Below are positions 21,984 through 32,918 of a stretch of DNA of 64,000 nucleotides, piece after piece. The notes under the pieces are model-generated. The model had not been told where the DNA came from. It did not search any database and was given only the letters and a program-made list of their open reading frames with translations. The stretch is from positions 123,915 through 187,914 of the forward strand of contig JAJTUP010000104.1 of the NCBI GenBank assembly GCA_021399435.1. Reading direction: 5' to 3'. The position numbers and the translations under genes were made by a program. Source of the DNA: Diaporthe sp. PMI_573. Lineage: Eukaryota > Ascomycota > Sordariomycetes > Diaporthales > Diaporthaceae. Positions within the stretch are counted from its first letter, which is position 1, and each line of letters starts with the position of its first letter.

Positions 21984-22557
21984 CTCACCTTTTCCCCGAT
22001 AGAACATAGAAAAATGAAAACACAGTCGTTACCTCCACACTTCCAGTGTTTAAGGTATTTCAAACATGGAAAGTATACTACTTAAAAGTAAACACATCTG
22101 TATATGTTTAATATCTCCTGTATAGTTCCTGAAGATGAAGCCATACCATGATCAGAAAGAATTCAACAAGACATTTGGGAGCCTACCCCCCGGACGAGCC
22201 GAGGTGGTTGCACCGGAAAGTACACCTGGGTATCGCAACTGCCTCACGAGACGGCAGGATGGCATCGACTAGAAAGAGCAGCGCGATTGCTCTGATCATT
22301 CAGCTTCGGAGGCACAGTCACAAGCAAACCCGGGACAAGTTCGTGGCAAGGAGGACCTTGGACTTAGCAATAATTCGTTGAGAAAGAACTCTGACCAAGC
22401 CTTTCCAACGTTAACGGATCTCCAACGTCAGCGCAGCCTTGACGAGGCCTGCACCTTCGACAGCGCCACAGGCACGTTGAGATAAGACAAGACCAACTTC
22501 AATCTCACCAACCACAGCAGGTGTTGCCGCTAACATATATATTAGGCCCCCTTCTTT
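21984..22557. other. No recognisable gene
   Basis: A short frame at 22148-22381 shows nothing recognisable. The rest is low-complexity intergenic sequence. Confidence 0.4.
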
Positions 22558-22892
22558 TCATTCCTTCCCCATCGAAGCCCAAAATTTATCGCACTTCATG
22601 TCTCCTTCAGCTGTTTCCCCGAGATCTCTCAACGCGCCTAACATCTTTTCTGCGGTGTAGGATATATTATTAGTTGCCACAATGCCGCACGTGTAAAAGA
22701 AAATGCGAAAGACCAGACCAGGAGAGAATAAACAGTGGCCGAGTGTGATAATTCAAAAGACATACGAGAAAGCTGCTTCTTGATTTCATCCGTCATTTCT
22801 TTGGATAGACCAGGGGGGATATTATAGTTGGAGCCGGTGGCAGATATTGTTATCTCTTGCCCATTAATGCTAAAAGTCTGATCTTGAGGCAT
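22558..22892 (-). CDS. Small two-exon protein, 72 residues, unknown function
   Basis: Exon 1 (22892-22766) begins at an ATG and encodes MPQDQTFSINGQEITISATG, then YNIPPGLSKEMTDEIKKQLS. A 116-bp intron (22650-22765) has a GTATGT donor, an AACTAAT branch-like site and a CCGCAG acceptor. Exon 2 (22649-22558) adds KMLGALRDLGETAEGDMKCD and KFWASMGKE before a TGA. The total is exactly 73 codons. The good splice signals and phase support a real gene. There is no signal peptide, no membrane segment and one cysteine; the middle and C-terminal parts should be helical. I do not recognise it. Confidence 0.6.
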
Positions 22893-23200
22893 TGCGATTG
22901 CTACGAACGTAATCAAAGGCCCTCAAAAGATATATTCAATGTGCAATATGTTTGGGAAAGAAACAGGATGAAAAAGACCGTGGGGCGGGCGGCGGGCGGT
23001 AATGCGATGGTTTTATAGAGATGGTGGGATCCTGTAAGGTCGTACTAGAGCGTTTGTAAACCAATGAAGTGACCGAAAGGCTTGGTCGCAGGCTCCAATC
23101 GGGCTCAATTGGACAATTCTCCTTACCTCTTACGGAGGTCGCTGTAAAAAGTCTTGTTCGCCAAGGTGCCAGGGTCCCTGGTCCGTCAACTAATTACTAT

Positions 23201-23370
23201 TGTCAGATGTGACGGGTGCTTTGGGTTGGGTGCCTGAGGCATCAATGGTTGAATCATGACAAAAAAGGAACCAAGACAAGACATCATCATCACAATACAC
23301 CCAGTTACCACCCCATCAATTGGACCATAATTACACGTCCCACATACCTTAAAAGGGTGATAATCTGACA
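23201..23370. mobile_element. Solo LTR, 170 bp
   Basis: The segment begins TGTCAGAT and ends ATCTGACA, giving 8-bp terminal inverted repeats with the canonical TG..CA ends. It is bounded by a perfect 5-bp direct repeat ACTAT (23196-23200 and 23371-23375). That structure fits a recombined solo LTR. A partial relative lies on the minus strand at 55193-55257. Confidence 0.7.
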
Positions 23371-23404
23371 ACTATGGTAACCACTAACCCGCAGGGCTGA
23401 GGAC

Positions 23405-24415
23405 TCCAACTACCCAAAGCGTACAGCAGCAGCCCTCACCAACCGCTTGAATTCGTCGCCCAAAAGATCGTGACCCACGGGGTTTTTGGTGTTTTCGAAT
23501 GTCCAGCTGCCGTACGCCCCGTATGTGCCACACAACCTGAGGAACTCCCTCCCAGCGACTTTGTTCCTTCCCTCGTTGTACTCGTTGCCGCCCTCGCAAT
23601 GGATCACCTGCTGGATGTGCCATGGGATCCTCTCGACGAAGGTTTGCAAACGTTCCTGCTCGAAAGCCTTCCATTCCTTCCTCCAGCTTCCTTCACCTTG
23701 GCTACTTGGGCGCCCCATGGCGCGTTGTTCTCCTTTTCAGCTCGGGCCAGACCGGCTCGATCATGTTGAGGTCTGGAGAATTGCTACACCAAAGCAAACG
23801 CTTAACATCATGAAGCTTAAACACCGCTTCTTGTGCGAAGTGTGCATGCGAAGGAGCTTTGTCCTCTTGCACGATAGCTTCTGTCCCGACTTTCTTTGCA
23901 AAGCGAAGCAGCTTATCGAGAAGGATCTCCTTCTGATAACGGTACCAGTCAATCCCTCCGTGCCCAGGCTTCCTTACAAGCTTACCAGTTCTCTAAGACC
24001 ATCGCCAGCTTCGGTGGCGAGCTGTTCGAGGGTTTTCCTCGTAGGCAGCAGCATACCGCTCAGCCTCGTCGACTTCCCACTTCGCCTGCGCCAGCGGCTC
24101 GTTTTGAGCGTTAAGTTTATCTAACAACTCCTCAGCTTCTTTCCTCTCAGAGGGAGTCTCAGCTCGCCAGACGTGGCAAAGACCCTTCTTATTGTGTGAG
24201 AAACAAGCCCAGAACATAAACTCTGAGTACCCCTTCCAACGCTCGCGAATAGCGGTCTTAAGGACTTTCTCATCAGATTTCCTCCAGACTCGAAAACCAC
24301 CCCTTCTGACACACAAAACAACTGATGTTTCGTCGCTCCAGATCACGTGTTTCCAATCCTCCAATAAAATTAAAAAGAATGCCATATCAATTTCACAAGA
24401 CGAGGCTACACACAA
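23405..24415 (-). pseudogene. Degenerate Tc1/mariner transposase
   Basis: Read on the minus strand in several frames. The sequence starts with DWKHVIWSDETSVVLCVRRG and RVWRKSDEKVLKTAIRERW (first catalytic Asp in WSDE). Later pieces correspond to the EDKAPSHAH and NSPDLN-type catalytic blocks in other frames near 23.8 kb. The C-terminus is FVERIPWHIQQVIHCEGGNE and YGAYGSWTFENTKN at 23.4-23.7 kb. At least three frame changes separate these parts, and no TIRs were found. It is a dead copy of roughly 1 kb lacking the N-terminal DNA-binding region. Confidence 0.7.
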
Positions 24416-24474
24416 AACTGTACATCTTTAGACAGGAGAAAAGTCTAGTCAGACACTGCAGCGCTTACTGCGGT

Positions 24475-25194
24475 CTAGCCTCTGGCTAGCGACGCCGAGA
24501 GACTGCGCTGTGATTGAACGTTCTGCCTCTCATCTCGTTCTGACAAGCCGTCGTTCCCCGATTGATACAGTACCACAGGCTTGCCCAGGTCATTTGCTGG
24601 TGGTGTCAGTGCAAAGTGGCCTGATAAGTCCAGCCAAGTACACTCTGGTAGCTCAACCTCGAGAAAGTGCTCTTCTAAGTTAAGAATTTCTTGACGCTGC
24701 GACTTGACTGTTGCTTGGTCGACTTCAGAAGCAACGTTTGACTTGATAGCTAGCTGCTGTAGTGTACGATGGTTCGTGTAGATAAACGTTAGTTTGTTGA
24801 CTGCTGCCTGGTTAAGTCGATTACGTGATCTTGAATGTATGAAGTTGGCTGCTGAAAACGACCTCTCGCTCGGAACGCTGTTGGCCAGCGCTTGAAAAAG
24901 CCGGACGACAATATGTACAGCAAGAGGTACGCCCAAGGCAGTCAGTTGGGCCCAGCGCTCCTCAATTGGCCCCTCAGAAGTAGCAAACAAAGAGCTGGGG
25001 CTATAGCGAGGCCCTTCGCCCAGCCTGAACTGTACATAGTTGTTGACAATTGCTCCGGCTTGGTCTTGTGGTGCGTGGGCATGAACCCACCGGAGGGCAC
25101 GTTTATGTTGACCTTCGCTGAGGCTATCGTCAGCTAGCGACTCGGGGTTAAACGAGTAGGCAGTGTAATGAATGTCGGTAGTTTGCCTAGCCAT
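24475..25194 (-). pseudogene. hAT transposase C-terminal fragment (hAT-5)
   Basis: The 239-residue frame has an ATG at 25194 but lacks the catalytic region. It carries the hAT dimerisation block ALANSVPSERSFSAANFIHS and SRNRLNQAAVNKLTFIYTNH, followed by a polar tail. This SERSFSAANF variant belongs to another hAT subgroup than the four other hAT pieces in the window. The frame is open, so the fragment could still be translated, but nothing shows that it is. Confidence 0.7.
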
Positions 25195-25820
25195 TCTAGT
25201 GTAGAATTGCTGTAGGAGGCTAGGCCAGTACCTCTACAACTCCTACTGGTACACTTTAAGACGGAATCTACTATTGGAGTTGGAATGCGGTTAGGGTGAG
25301 GTCGTGATGGCTGCCTATTTCGGACTTGCTCCCTTAATTTCTGCGCTAGGTCTGTTACTGCTGAGGTGGGTAGAAATAAGGGACTCCCAAGTGAGCAACC
25401 CAGAGCGAGGACTACGAGTCTCGGGGGAGGGAAGTACCCGAAACCCAGAGCCAGGGGATAAAGGGCGAGGACGACGATTTGGCCATTGTCCAGACGATAC
25501 CCTATGGACGACCGGCCATGCTATCCGTGCCATAAGCCCGCCCCCGCGCCGCCCAGTGGGTGGACAGGAGGACGAGTGGAGGTAGGCTGTCTCTGACCCC
25601 TTGTGAGAAAAAGCCATTGACAAGCCGACACCAGGGATCACGAGGAGGATCATGAGGCGGAGCACGAGAACCCGTACACCCACACGCAGGTTGCGCGCAT
25701 TCTTTCTATGGGAATACACCTTCCGCAGTTCGATGGCCCCGCCAGATTTCTAATCGAATTCAGCCGCCGCTCCTCGGGAGTTCGGGCATCCCGGGTGTTG
25801 TGTTGTTGCGAGCCAGAAGG
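25195..25820. other. No recognisable gene
   Basis: Contains short inverted words around CCTCTACAACTCCTACTGG near 25230-25250 that may belong to the hAT-5 terminus. Otherwise nothing is visible. Confidence 0.35.
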
Positions 25821-26501
25821 TCAAGGAGAACCTGATCCACCCTGGGGTGACCATGGCTCGTCACCAAATAGTGCGCCAAATAAGCCAAGCCGTGCGCCTG
25901 AAGTTTGACGCTGTTGCTGGCTGCCGGATCCATGTCCAGTGCCACTATCTCCATTCCCGTTGTTGCCACCAGCAGTGTTTTCACCTCGCTTCTCAATCGG
26001 TGTTCGACATATTGGGCACGTGTTGTGCTCCTTCAGCCATAGAACCACACATTCGCCGTGGAACCAGTGCTTACATGGAAGCACTGTCACCTCGTCTCCT
26101 AGGTTCATCTCGTATATGCAAATAGTGCACTCCACCTTTGGGCTGTCACCCATCATCTGCCTATCCAACTTCTTCTTCTCCAGCTTCTCAATGGCTGACT
26201 CAGACGCTGGTGGCGCGGCGTTAGATTGAGGATTCGCTTCCATTAGCTGCGTGATAATTCGGTCAAGACGCTCCTGGGTGTACACTGCGTCACCGTGAGC
26301 ACCGTGTAGGCCACCTGGGCCGAGAATCAGGGAGAAGATGTCATCAAGACCACCAGCAAGTCCAGGGTTTTGGCCCCTGGGAGGCTGGACTCCACGGCCG
26401 CCCACGAAGTTGCTGAATGTGCTGGTAGCACGGTAAGTATTGGATCGCAACCTGATGGGCGCCATATCAGCGGAAGCCCTTATCCCCCTTGGGCAGCTCA
26501 T
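25821..26501 (-). CDS. RING-H2 finger protein (likely E3 ubiquitin ligase)
   Basis: The ATG at 26501 gives 226 residues. The C-terminal half holds a RING-H2 domain: VECTICIYEMNLGDEVTVLP, CKHWFHGECVVLWLKEHN, TCPICRTPIE. All eight zinc ligands are present (C-x2-C ... C-x-H-x2-H-x2-C ... C-x2-C), and the E2-contacting I and P positions are conserved. Upstream is a Gly/Pro-rich stretch resembling the middle of fungal RNF126-like ligases. Those proteins normally also have an N-terminal zinc finger and more sequence, so the 5' part may be missing or lie in an exon I could not place above 26501. The C-terminus is Gly/Ser/Gln-rich. The role would be transfer of ubiquitin from an E2; the substrate is unknown. 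Confidence 0.75.
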   Translation of the reverse strand: MSCPRGIRASADMAPIRLRSNTYRATSTFSNFVGGRGVQPPRGQNPGLAGGLDDIFSLILGPGGLHGAHGDAVYTQERLDRIITQLMEANPQSNAAPPASESAIEKLEKKKLDRQMMGDSPKVECTICIYEMNLGDEVTVLPCKHWFHGECVVLWLKEHNTCPICRTPIEKRGENTAGGNNGNGDSGTGHGSGSQQQRQTSGARLGLFGALFGDEPWSPQGGSGSP

Positions 26502-27641
26502 ACGGGACCAAGGCCTGGATTGCTTGATTGGGAAGCCAAACCACAGCGACTTTTGTGATTATTGTCATCTTGTATGTATTTCGGATCGCGATAGACAGCG
26601 TTAGTGACGGCCGAGAAAGCATGAGCCTCTGAAGCAGCAGAAATTCGAGCCTTTTTCTTGGCTGCGTGTTTAATACCGACAATTCAACGTGAGCTATAAA
26701 GGTACCTGACCTGACCTAGCTGGCATGGGTACAGGAATTCATCCCGCCTAAAGGGTGGCTACGGACAGGGCAGCACAGCCGGCCTTCTCGTGCTGGGATT
26801 TACAAGGCACCCCCCGAAGGATGGCCTGGGGGGGTGGTGAAATGTAAAAAGTCCGGGGACCACGAAACGAACCCTGTTTACAGGAGCCTATGAAGACTTT
26901 AACTCCTCCGCCTACGTCTCATCGGCTCTGCCATGTCGACCTTCTTCTACCCTTTCCCAGCCACCCTATAATCATATCCCAGTCGGGAGGGGGGTGGGCG
27001 ACAGATCAGATCCCGAAAATGACAGCGACCCGCCTCTGCAACCCCAATTATGCAAGCACAAGAACTGGGGCGAGTACTTTTGTCACCCACCCTGCCACCC
27101 TACCACACCTTGCTCAACTCGGGCTTGGAACAAGGCAACCAAGATAAGTTGAGCCTAGTTCCCGCTCATTGCTGCCTAAATGCTACCCTCGGGCAGGTAG
27201 CAGGATGTCAAGCAGGATGAGCAGTGAATAATCATAGAGAAATCCACCTATCCCTAGTCGCGGATTTGGGCACAATCAACCCCACGGTGTTCTTAAAATC
27301 AACCCAGGAAACATGGGCAAACGGTTATATATAGCAACATGAAGTCGAACTCTACACTGTTATCTGCCCCTGGCATGCGCAACCAAGCTCTCATCTATAC
27401 TGTGCTATATAGCAGGATTCAACAAAGGTCAAGCTGTGTGCATGTAAGTGGGAACTAATGTTGGTCCTTCGGCAATGTTAAAAATGGGGAGCACCCATAG
27501 ACCCCGAAAGTGCGGCTAGAAATTACTGGCGAACCACCAGCTGGGAGGCGTAGTTCGCCCTCACTCCTCTGTAAGGCGACAGAAAACCTCCTCTCGCATA
27601 TTTGAATCAGGCATACTCCTAACCTAATCATTTAGGATGTG
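26502..27641. other. No confirmed gene
   Basis: A minus-strand frame of about 57 codons between 26520 and 26690 (IVGIKHAAKKKARISAASEA, then HAFSAVTNAVYRDPKY) has coding-like composition, but I cannot place it. The rest, to the Est1-type gene promoter, shows no gene. Confidence 0.35.
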
Positions 27642-27649
27642 TATAAATA
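27642..27649 (+). promoter_or_regulatory. TATA box of the Est1-type gene
   Basis: TATAAATA lies 116 bp upstream of the ATG at 27758, in an otherwise mixed-composition region. Spacing and orientation fit a core promoter for that gene. Confidence 0.5.
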
Positions 27650-27757
27650 GAGGTTAGATCCCTTAGCTTCTTAATCTTGTTCTGTTTGAATATTAAATAC
27701 TGTCTTCAAACTATCTGCCACACAATATCATTTTTCCGATTACTTGCAATATACAAT

Positions 27758-30136
27758 ATGGCCAACATAGCTCAAGGCTGGATCAACCATTTACGCCGAC
27801 AAAAGAAGTGTGTTGCAACGTGGTCGAACTCTTAGTGTGCTCGACTGACTTTTTTATAGCGACCAAGCTGCCCCAACGGGCATAAGGGACGATGGGTCTT
27901 CGTCGACCTCGGCAAGAGAACAGCGACGGCAAGGCCCCAGCAATAACAACGCTGAGGACGCTGCTCCGCGAGATCCTCCTGAACCTGCTTCACGTGGTGA
28001 TACAGGGACTAAAGATGCTTTGCCAGCGAGAAACCGGCTGAAAAGCCCGACAAACTCGGTCAAAGCCGGCGACCGCACCCGTTCGCCCTCCCCAAGTAGA
28101 CGCTCGAGACCAAAAGCCACCACGACAGACAAGTCGACGCCCGATTTTCCTGCCCGGAGAACAGGAGGTCGAATATGGAATGAGGGTGACCCGATTTCAA
28201 CCCGAACTTCGGTGCCAGCCCAACCTGCACCTCAACAAAATTCTCGACAGTCCCGCGGACGCGACAACGAGGTCAGTACTCAGTCGGCAGAGGAGGAAGA
28301 TCCTTCCGTGAATACGATGATTGGGCAACCAGAAACCCGTCCAATCAGTCAAGAACAATTAGTTGCCGAAGTGAAGGAAATTTATGCCGGTTTAGTTATG
28401 TGCGTCACTTTCAGTCTCGTGGTGTGCCTGTCTCGTTGCTTGCGATGTCCTACTAACCGACTCTTGACAATCGTAGGGTCGAGTCCAAGTGCATCGAGGT
28501 TGATAGCTCACAGAGTGCGCAAAATGATTCAAATCCCAAGCTCAACAATGAACAATGGCAAGCACTGATTGCGCTACACCGCACTCTCTTGCATGAACAC
28601 CACGACTTCTTTTTAGCTTCACAGCACCCATCAGCAAGCCCAGCTCTGAGGAGACTTGCATTAAAGTATTTCATGCCGGCGAGGATGTGGCGCCATGGTA
28701 TACATTCGTTCCTTGAATTATTACGCCATAGGCTTCCTGCCTCTTTGGAGCACATGCTTACCTTCATTTATCTTGCATACTCGATGATGGCCTTGCTGTA
28801 CGAGACGGTCCCAAATTTCGAGGACACTTGGATTGAGTGCCTGGGCGACCTCGGTCGATATCGTATGGCAATCGAGGATGAGGATATACGCAACAGGGAA
28901 ATTTGGACGGACGTATCGAGGTACTGGTACTCTAAAGCCAGCGACAAGGCACCTACCACCGGAAGGCTTTACCACCACCTTGCGATCCTTGCGAGGCCTT
29001 ATGCTGTTAAACAGCTTTTCTACTATACGAAGAGTCTCTGTGTCGCAATACCGTTCGAGTCCGCAAGGGACAGCATCCTCACACTATTCGATCCAATCAT
29101 CGACGGAACTCAGACTCGACTGCAAGCCATCGACCTGAACTTTGTCAAGGCCCATGGCGTTCTTTTCATCAGAAGCAATACGGACGAGAAGGACAGGGCG
29201 CTTTCCAAAGGTCGCGATGGACTCCTCGTCGAATACGAAAAGGCCAAGGATCAATTTCTTGCACACCTGGATAACCACATTGCGCGGACGACCCAGAATT
29301 GGATAGAGCCTGGCGCTTTGATTGCCATTTCAAACTGCAATGCCCAATTGGAGTATGGAAAGACCGAGGCAAACACGCACGGCAATGCCAACGTTTTGAT
29401 GACGGCTATCCTGCCGGAGTCGGACAGAGACACATTTGTGGAGAACTCAACAGAAGACAAGCCGAAACCATCCGAGGTCTTCACCGAAGCTTCTGAATTT
29501 GCCGAGGAGTGTGATGCGATCATCTCGCGCCGTTACGGCGACCCTAATGTTTTACCTTATCTCAATGTCCGCCTGTCTTTCATGAAGTTCATCGCTGGCA
29601 ATGAGGCTGCTATGGGTTACATCAAAGACGTGTTTCCCTGGGCACTGATAGTGTTGATGCTTAACTCCCTGTCGATTAGCTTTCAGAACCATGTACGCAT
29701 CGAGTCTGAGGAATTTCCACGACCAAGCGACAGGCCTCTACCAGAGGACTGGTCTCTCCGAGGCCTCCTCTGGACTGACAGGCTATTCCCACATGACTGG
29801 TTTTCCAGCCACAATGTTGATGACGACGAAAGGAGCTTTGAACTCGCTTCCATGACCGAGGAGAGGAAGGAGCGTGTCCTCTGGCTGGGCTACAACCTCG
29901 CACTCCCTGGCAAGTGGCTTACCTATAACAAAAAAACCAAGCAATTCGGTGCAACACCTGAGTACCAGAAAGAGTACTCTGTATACGACACAAGCAAGGA
30001 CAGTACTTTATGTGGCAAGGGTACAGCCACGGCCGACCAAGGCACCGTGGGTTTCATTACTGAGAAAGACAACTGCGACAATCCACCAGTCTTGGAAAAA
30101 GGTGCCTCCATGATGACTGAACGGGCAAGCTCTTGA
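27758..30136 (+). CDS. Est1-type DNA/RNA-binding domain protein (EST1/SMG7-like)
   Basis: Three exons are supported by splice signals and phase: 27758-27807, 27860-28399 and 28477-30136. The introns are 52 bp (GTGTGT..TATAG) and 77 bp (GTGCGT, TACTAAC branch, CGTAG). The total is 2250 nt, or 749 residues. The first ~190 residues are polar and disordered. The core, about residues 320-410, matches the Est1 DNA/RNA-binding domain with TPR-like helices (GRLYHHLAILARPYAVKQLF, YYTKSLCVAIPFESARDSIL, TLFDP). A second helical block reads NEAAMGYIKDVFPWALIVLM. The family includes telomerase-associated EST1 and nonsense-mediated decay factors SMG5/6/7. Fungal genomes carry several divergent members, so a telomere or decay role is not proven. 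A decayed copy of its 3' end lies at 39611-39807. Confidence 0.8.
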
Positions 30137-31101
30137 GTTCACACAATCAGGGGGGGGGGAGCGGGAGGAGGTGCCGGGGGCTCTGAATTTCCCTTTTCTG
30201 ATGATGGCGTGGAGCCTGTTCTTGACGGTTTTTTTGAAAGAGAGGCAGGTTCCTTTTGTCGTGATTCCTAAACCTAGACTCATGAGAGACGATGTGTGTG
30301 GTGGAGACCCATGCTAGTCTGACAGGTTGCAACCTCGGCCTCGGACCAGTTACCGAGATTATACTTCGGCACTCCGGGAATTCCTACTCGCTCATCATAG
30401 CGGCCACCATTTGACCTCATGCATCTCGCAGCCCTGAAGAAAGGCGGACACTGTCAGCATATCGAAAGAATGTCTATGATCACCTATAGAATCTTAGTTT
30501 TTGATATGGCCTCGCTAATTCTTTGCCGACTGTTATTCCTAGTTCAAAATTCTTTAATCACAAAGTATTAAATTAGACACGAAGTGATAGGAAGTTGATG
30601 TCCTGAAGCCCTAGGATAGAACTTATAACGGAATTTAAATAGATAACCAAAAGTCTTACGTTACGTGCCAAAACTCGAACATTGGAAATCATTTCACTCT
30701 ATATATATATCTGAATCGAAGATGGCGCAAAGATTAAAACGTAACTCAGTTGACGCAGAGACGATCAAGAACGGCGGGAATGATCAAAGACTAATGAAAC
30801 CACGAGGGGCCTGGACAAGAAACGACGGAGATGGGGCTAGACGCCTTTGCCTCTCGGAAAGCTGGTGACTGTCCCTTTATGGGCTCCTTATGCACTGTGG
30901 AAGGGTTACAAGGCTGCATTTGGACAGCCGGCGAGGTCTCCACATTTGCAATCAGTGCCAAGCGACAGGGTCTAGATGTTCTGGATGTGGTTAATGTGAG
31001 TAAATCGAATGCTGCAATGAAGTCATGCCCACAGCTGTCGCAAGTCTCGTTGAAAACAACTTGCGAGCTGCTCAGGACCACTTCATTAAGCTCTATCATC
31101 G
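30137..31101. other. No recognisable gene
   Basis: A G10 run near 30150 and AT-rich sequence at 30540-30720. No family is recognisable in the short frames. Confidence 0.4.
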
Positions 31102-31885
31102 GTGCACTGGGTTGAGAATGCATATGCTCAGACGCTGGAGAAGATGAGCGACGCTGATCTCGAGGTCCACAAGCGCAGCCTGAGCATGATATTGCTCGAG
31201 AAGCTGAAGAATCTCGACCAGGATACTTATAGGATCTGGGACCAGATAACCACAGAGTACTACGACTTCGAGCTATGTAAGTGTGTATTGTTGTGGGCCG
31301 TGTAACTTGGTGCGACTCGGTGTGACTTGGTATTTGGATAACAGCTGACCGTTAAAATAGCAACCAAGACAGCAGAGCGCGTCAATGAACTGACCAAGCA
31401 GGGCATGGTTGACTTCTTCAAGAAGCACATCAACCCGGCGTCGCCCGAGAGGACCAAGATCTCGGTGTGGATGATCGCACAGGCGACGAGCGACGAGTCG
31501 ACCAAGCAGATCTCGAAACTGGTCAAGGCGCTGGAGCTCAACTCCCCGGAGAGGGAGGCGGAGGCGGCGACGGACCTCCAGGCCAGGCTGAGCGCGGCGG
31601 AGCACGACGAGGGCCAAGGAGATGGAGGGCCTCAAGGAGTACCTGCTGCACGACCTGAAGGTGTGCGAGGACAAGATGGATGCGGCGGCCGAGGCGTGGA
31701 AGAAGCTGCACTCCAAGACGAACGGGGTGGTTGGACACCAGGAAGAGGACCCGCCGTCGCTGAACGGAACCAAGATCTGCTTCATCGAGGACCCGAGGGA
31801 CTTCAAGGCGCGGCTGCCCGTGAGCGCGGGAGCGAGCCCCGTCAAGGACCTCACGGAGTACGAGGAGCTGGACCCAAAGCTGTGA
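31102..31885 (+). pseudogene. Insulysin/Ste23-type M16 metalloprotease, C-terminal fragment
   Basis: The fragment starts without an ATG at AYAQTLEKMSDADLEVHKRS. It continues SMILLEKLKNLDQDTYRIWD and EYYDFEL, then has an 84-bp intron (31277-31360, GTAAGT..AAATAG). It resumes TKTAERVNELTKQGMVDFFK, then KISVWMIAQATSDE, and ends in the family's usual C-terminus (FIEDPRDFKARLPVSAG, EYEELDPKL). A one-base excess in the GGG at 31611-31613 shifts the frame between LSAAEHDE and KEMEGLKEYLLHDLK. Intact enzymes have about 1000 residues with an HxxEH zinc site near the N-terminus; all of that is absent. This is a truncated, frameshifted duplicate. Confidence 0.8.
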
Positions 31886-32237
31886 GCGGGCAACTAGTCA
31901 GGGTTGGCAAGGTGGGACATGCTGAGCAGGGTCAAGAAACAATTAGGGAGCAAGGATATCTGGTCCACGCGTTGTCTTTACTCGAGAATGTATACGGGTG
32001 AAAACGACTTCACCTGTGTCGCTGCCCCTTTCCAATGCATAGTTATAGATACGTATCATTTCTGACAGGCTTTGCTGCTGTGGCTCCCTGGCGATACACT
32101 TGCAGGCTTGACAACGTATGTGAGCCCGCCGTAATCTGGTCAGAAATCGGGAACTCAGTGTACAGAGGATGAATGGAGGATACTGCCACGCGACTGCAAA
32201 CTTTCGGAAATATTTTCCCTCACAAGATGCGACGGAA
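31886..32237. other. No recognisable gene
   Basis: Intergenic sequence between the insulysin fragment and the FTA2-like frame. I see nothing in it. Confidence 0.4.
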
Positions 32238-32918
32238 CTATATGTACACGAACGAAGTACAATCGAAATCCTTATTGTCTTCTTTATTTTCTTCGAATTC
32301 TAAGTTTTCCCCAGCCTTCCGCGTAGCTAATGCATCCACCTTTTGTCGAATGTTTTCCTTGACAAGCATATCCTCGAATACGCCGCCAACCTCAAGAATC
32401 GTTTCTCGTAGCTCATCTTCATCAAATTTCCGTAGAATTATGTCGAGCTCTGTCACAGAAGAGCCGAAATCAACAAGAAGACCGTCTCTGTAGTTATCTG
32501 CACGAACATCTCTGTTATAGATGCCTAGGCGGTTCAAAATTAAGATATCTCGTAACACTTTGCCTTGACGCCGCACTGTTAATCCTGACGCAGGGCCTGC
32601 AAGCTTTTTCACGATAGCTCTCGTTGCGCAGGGCGTCTCTGAACTGTTATGCGAGTCAGCGCCGCTGTGCTCGCCAGACAGCTGAACACCGTTTTGATGT
32701 AGAAACTCGTCATCTTCCGGACGCAGAATCATGTAGCCATAACATGGTAGCGCTGGATTGTCTTTCAAAGTTCCATTAACCAAGGCATCTCGAATTCGGC
32801 CATACTCTCGGCACTCGCAGTAGAATGGATCAATGTAATATGTGACCTCTCGTGGGTCTCGGTCGGGTCCCAAATACGCTTCCCAAAAATATCCTCGCTG
32901 GAGGATGTTCCGATCCAT
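32238..32918 (-). CDS. FTA2-like (Sim4 complex) kinase-fold protein, N-terminally incomplete
   Basis: An ATG at 32918 opens 226 residues. The sequence has YIDPFYCECREYGRIRDAL, then a kinase-like catalytic-loop segment LGIYNRDVRADNYRDG and LLVDFGSSVTELD in place of HRD..N and DFG. This arrangement is found in the fungal family annotated as kinetochore Sim4 complex subunit FTA2, which is greatly expanded in some filamentous fungi. The N-lobe (glycine loop, VAIK lysine) should lie upstream, but 32919-33100 is in other frames with stops. The gene is therefore probably 5'-truncated or frameshifted. A kinetochore role should not be assumed for dispersed copies of this family. Confidence 0.5.
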   Translation of the reverse strand: MDRNILQRGYFWEAYLGPDRDPREVTYYIDPFYCECREYGRIRDALVNGTLKDNPALPCYGYMILRPEDDEFLHQNGVQLSGEHSGADSHNSSETPCATRAIVKKLAGPASGLTVRRQGKVLRDILILNRLGIYNRDVRADNYRDGLLVDFGSSVTELDIILRKFDEDELRETILEVGGVFEDMLVKENIRQKVDALATRKAGENLEFEENKEDNKDFDCTSFVYI

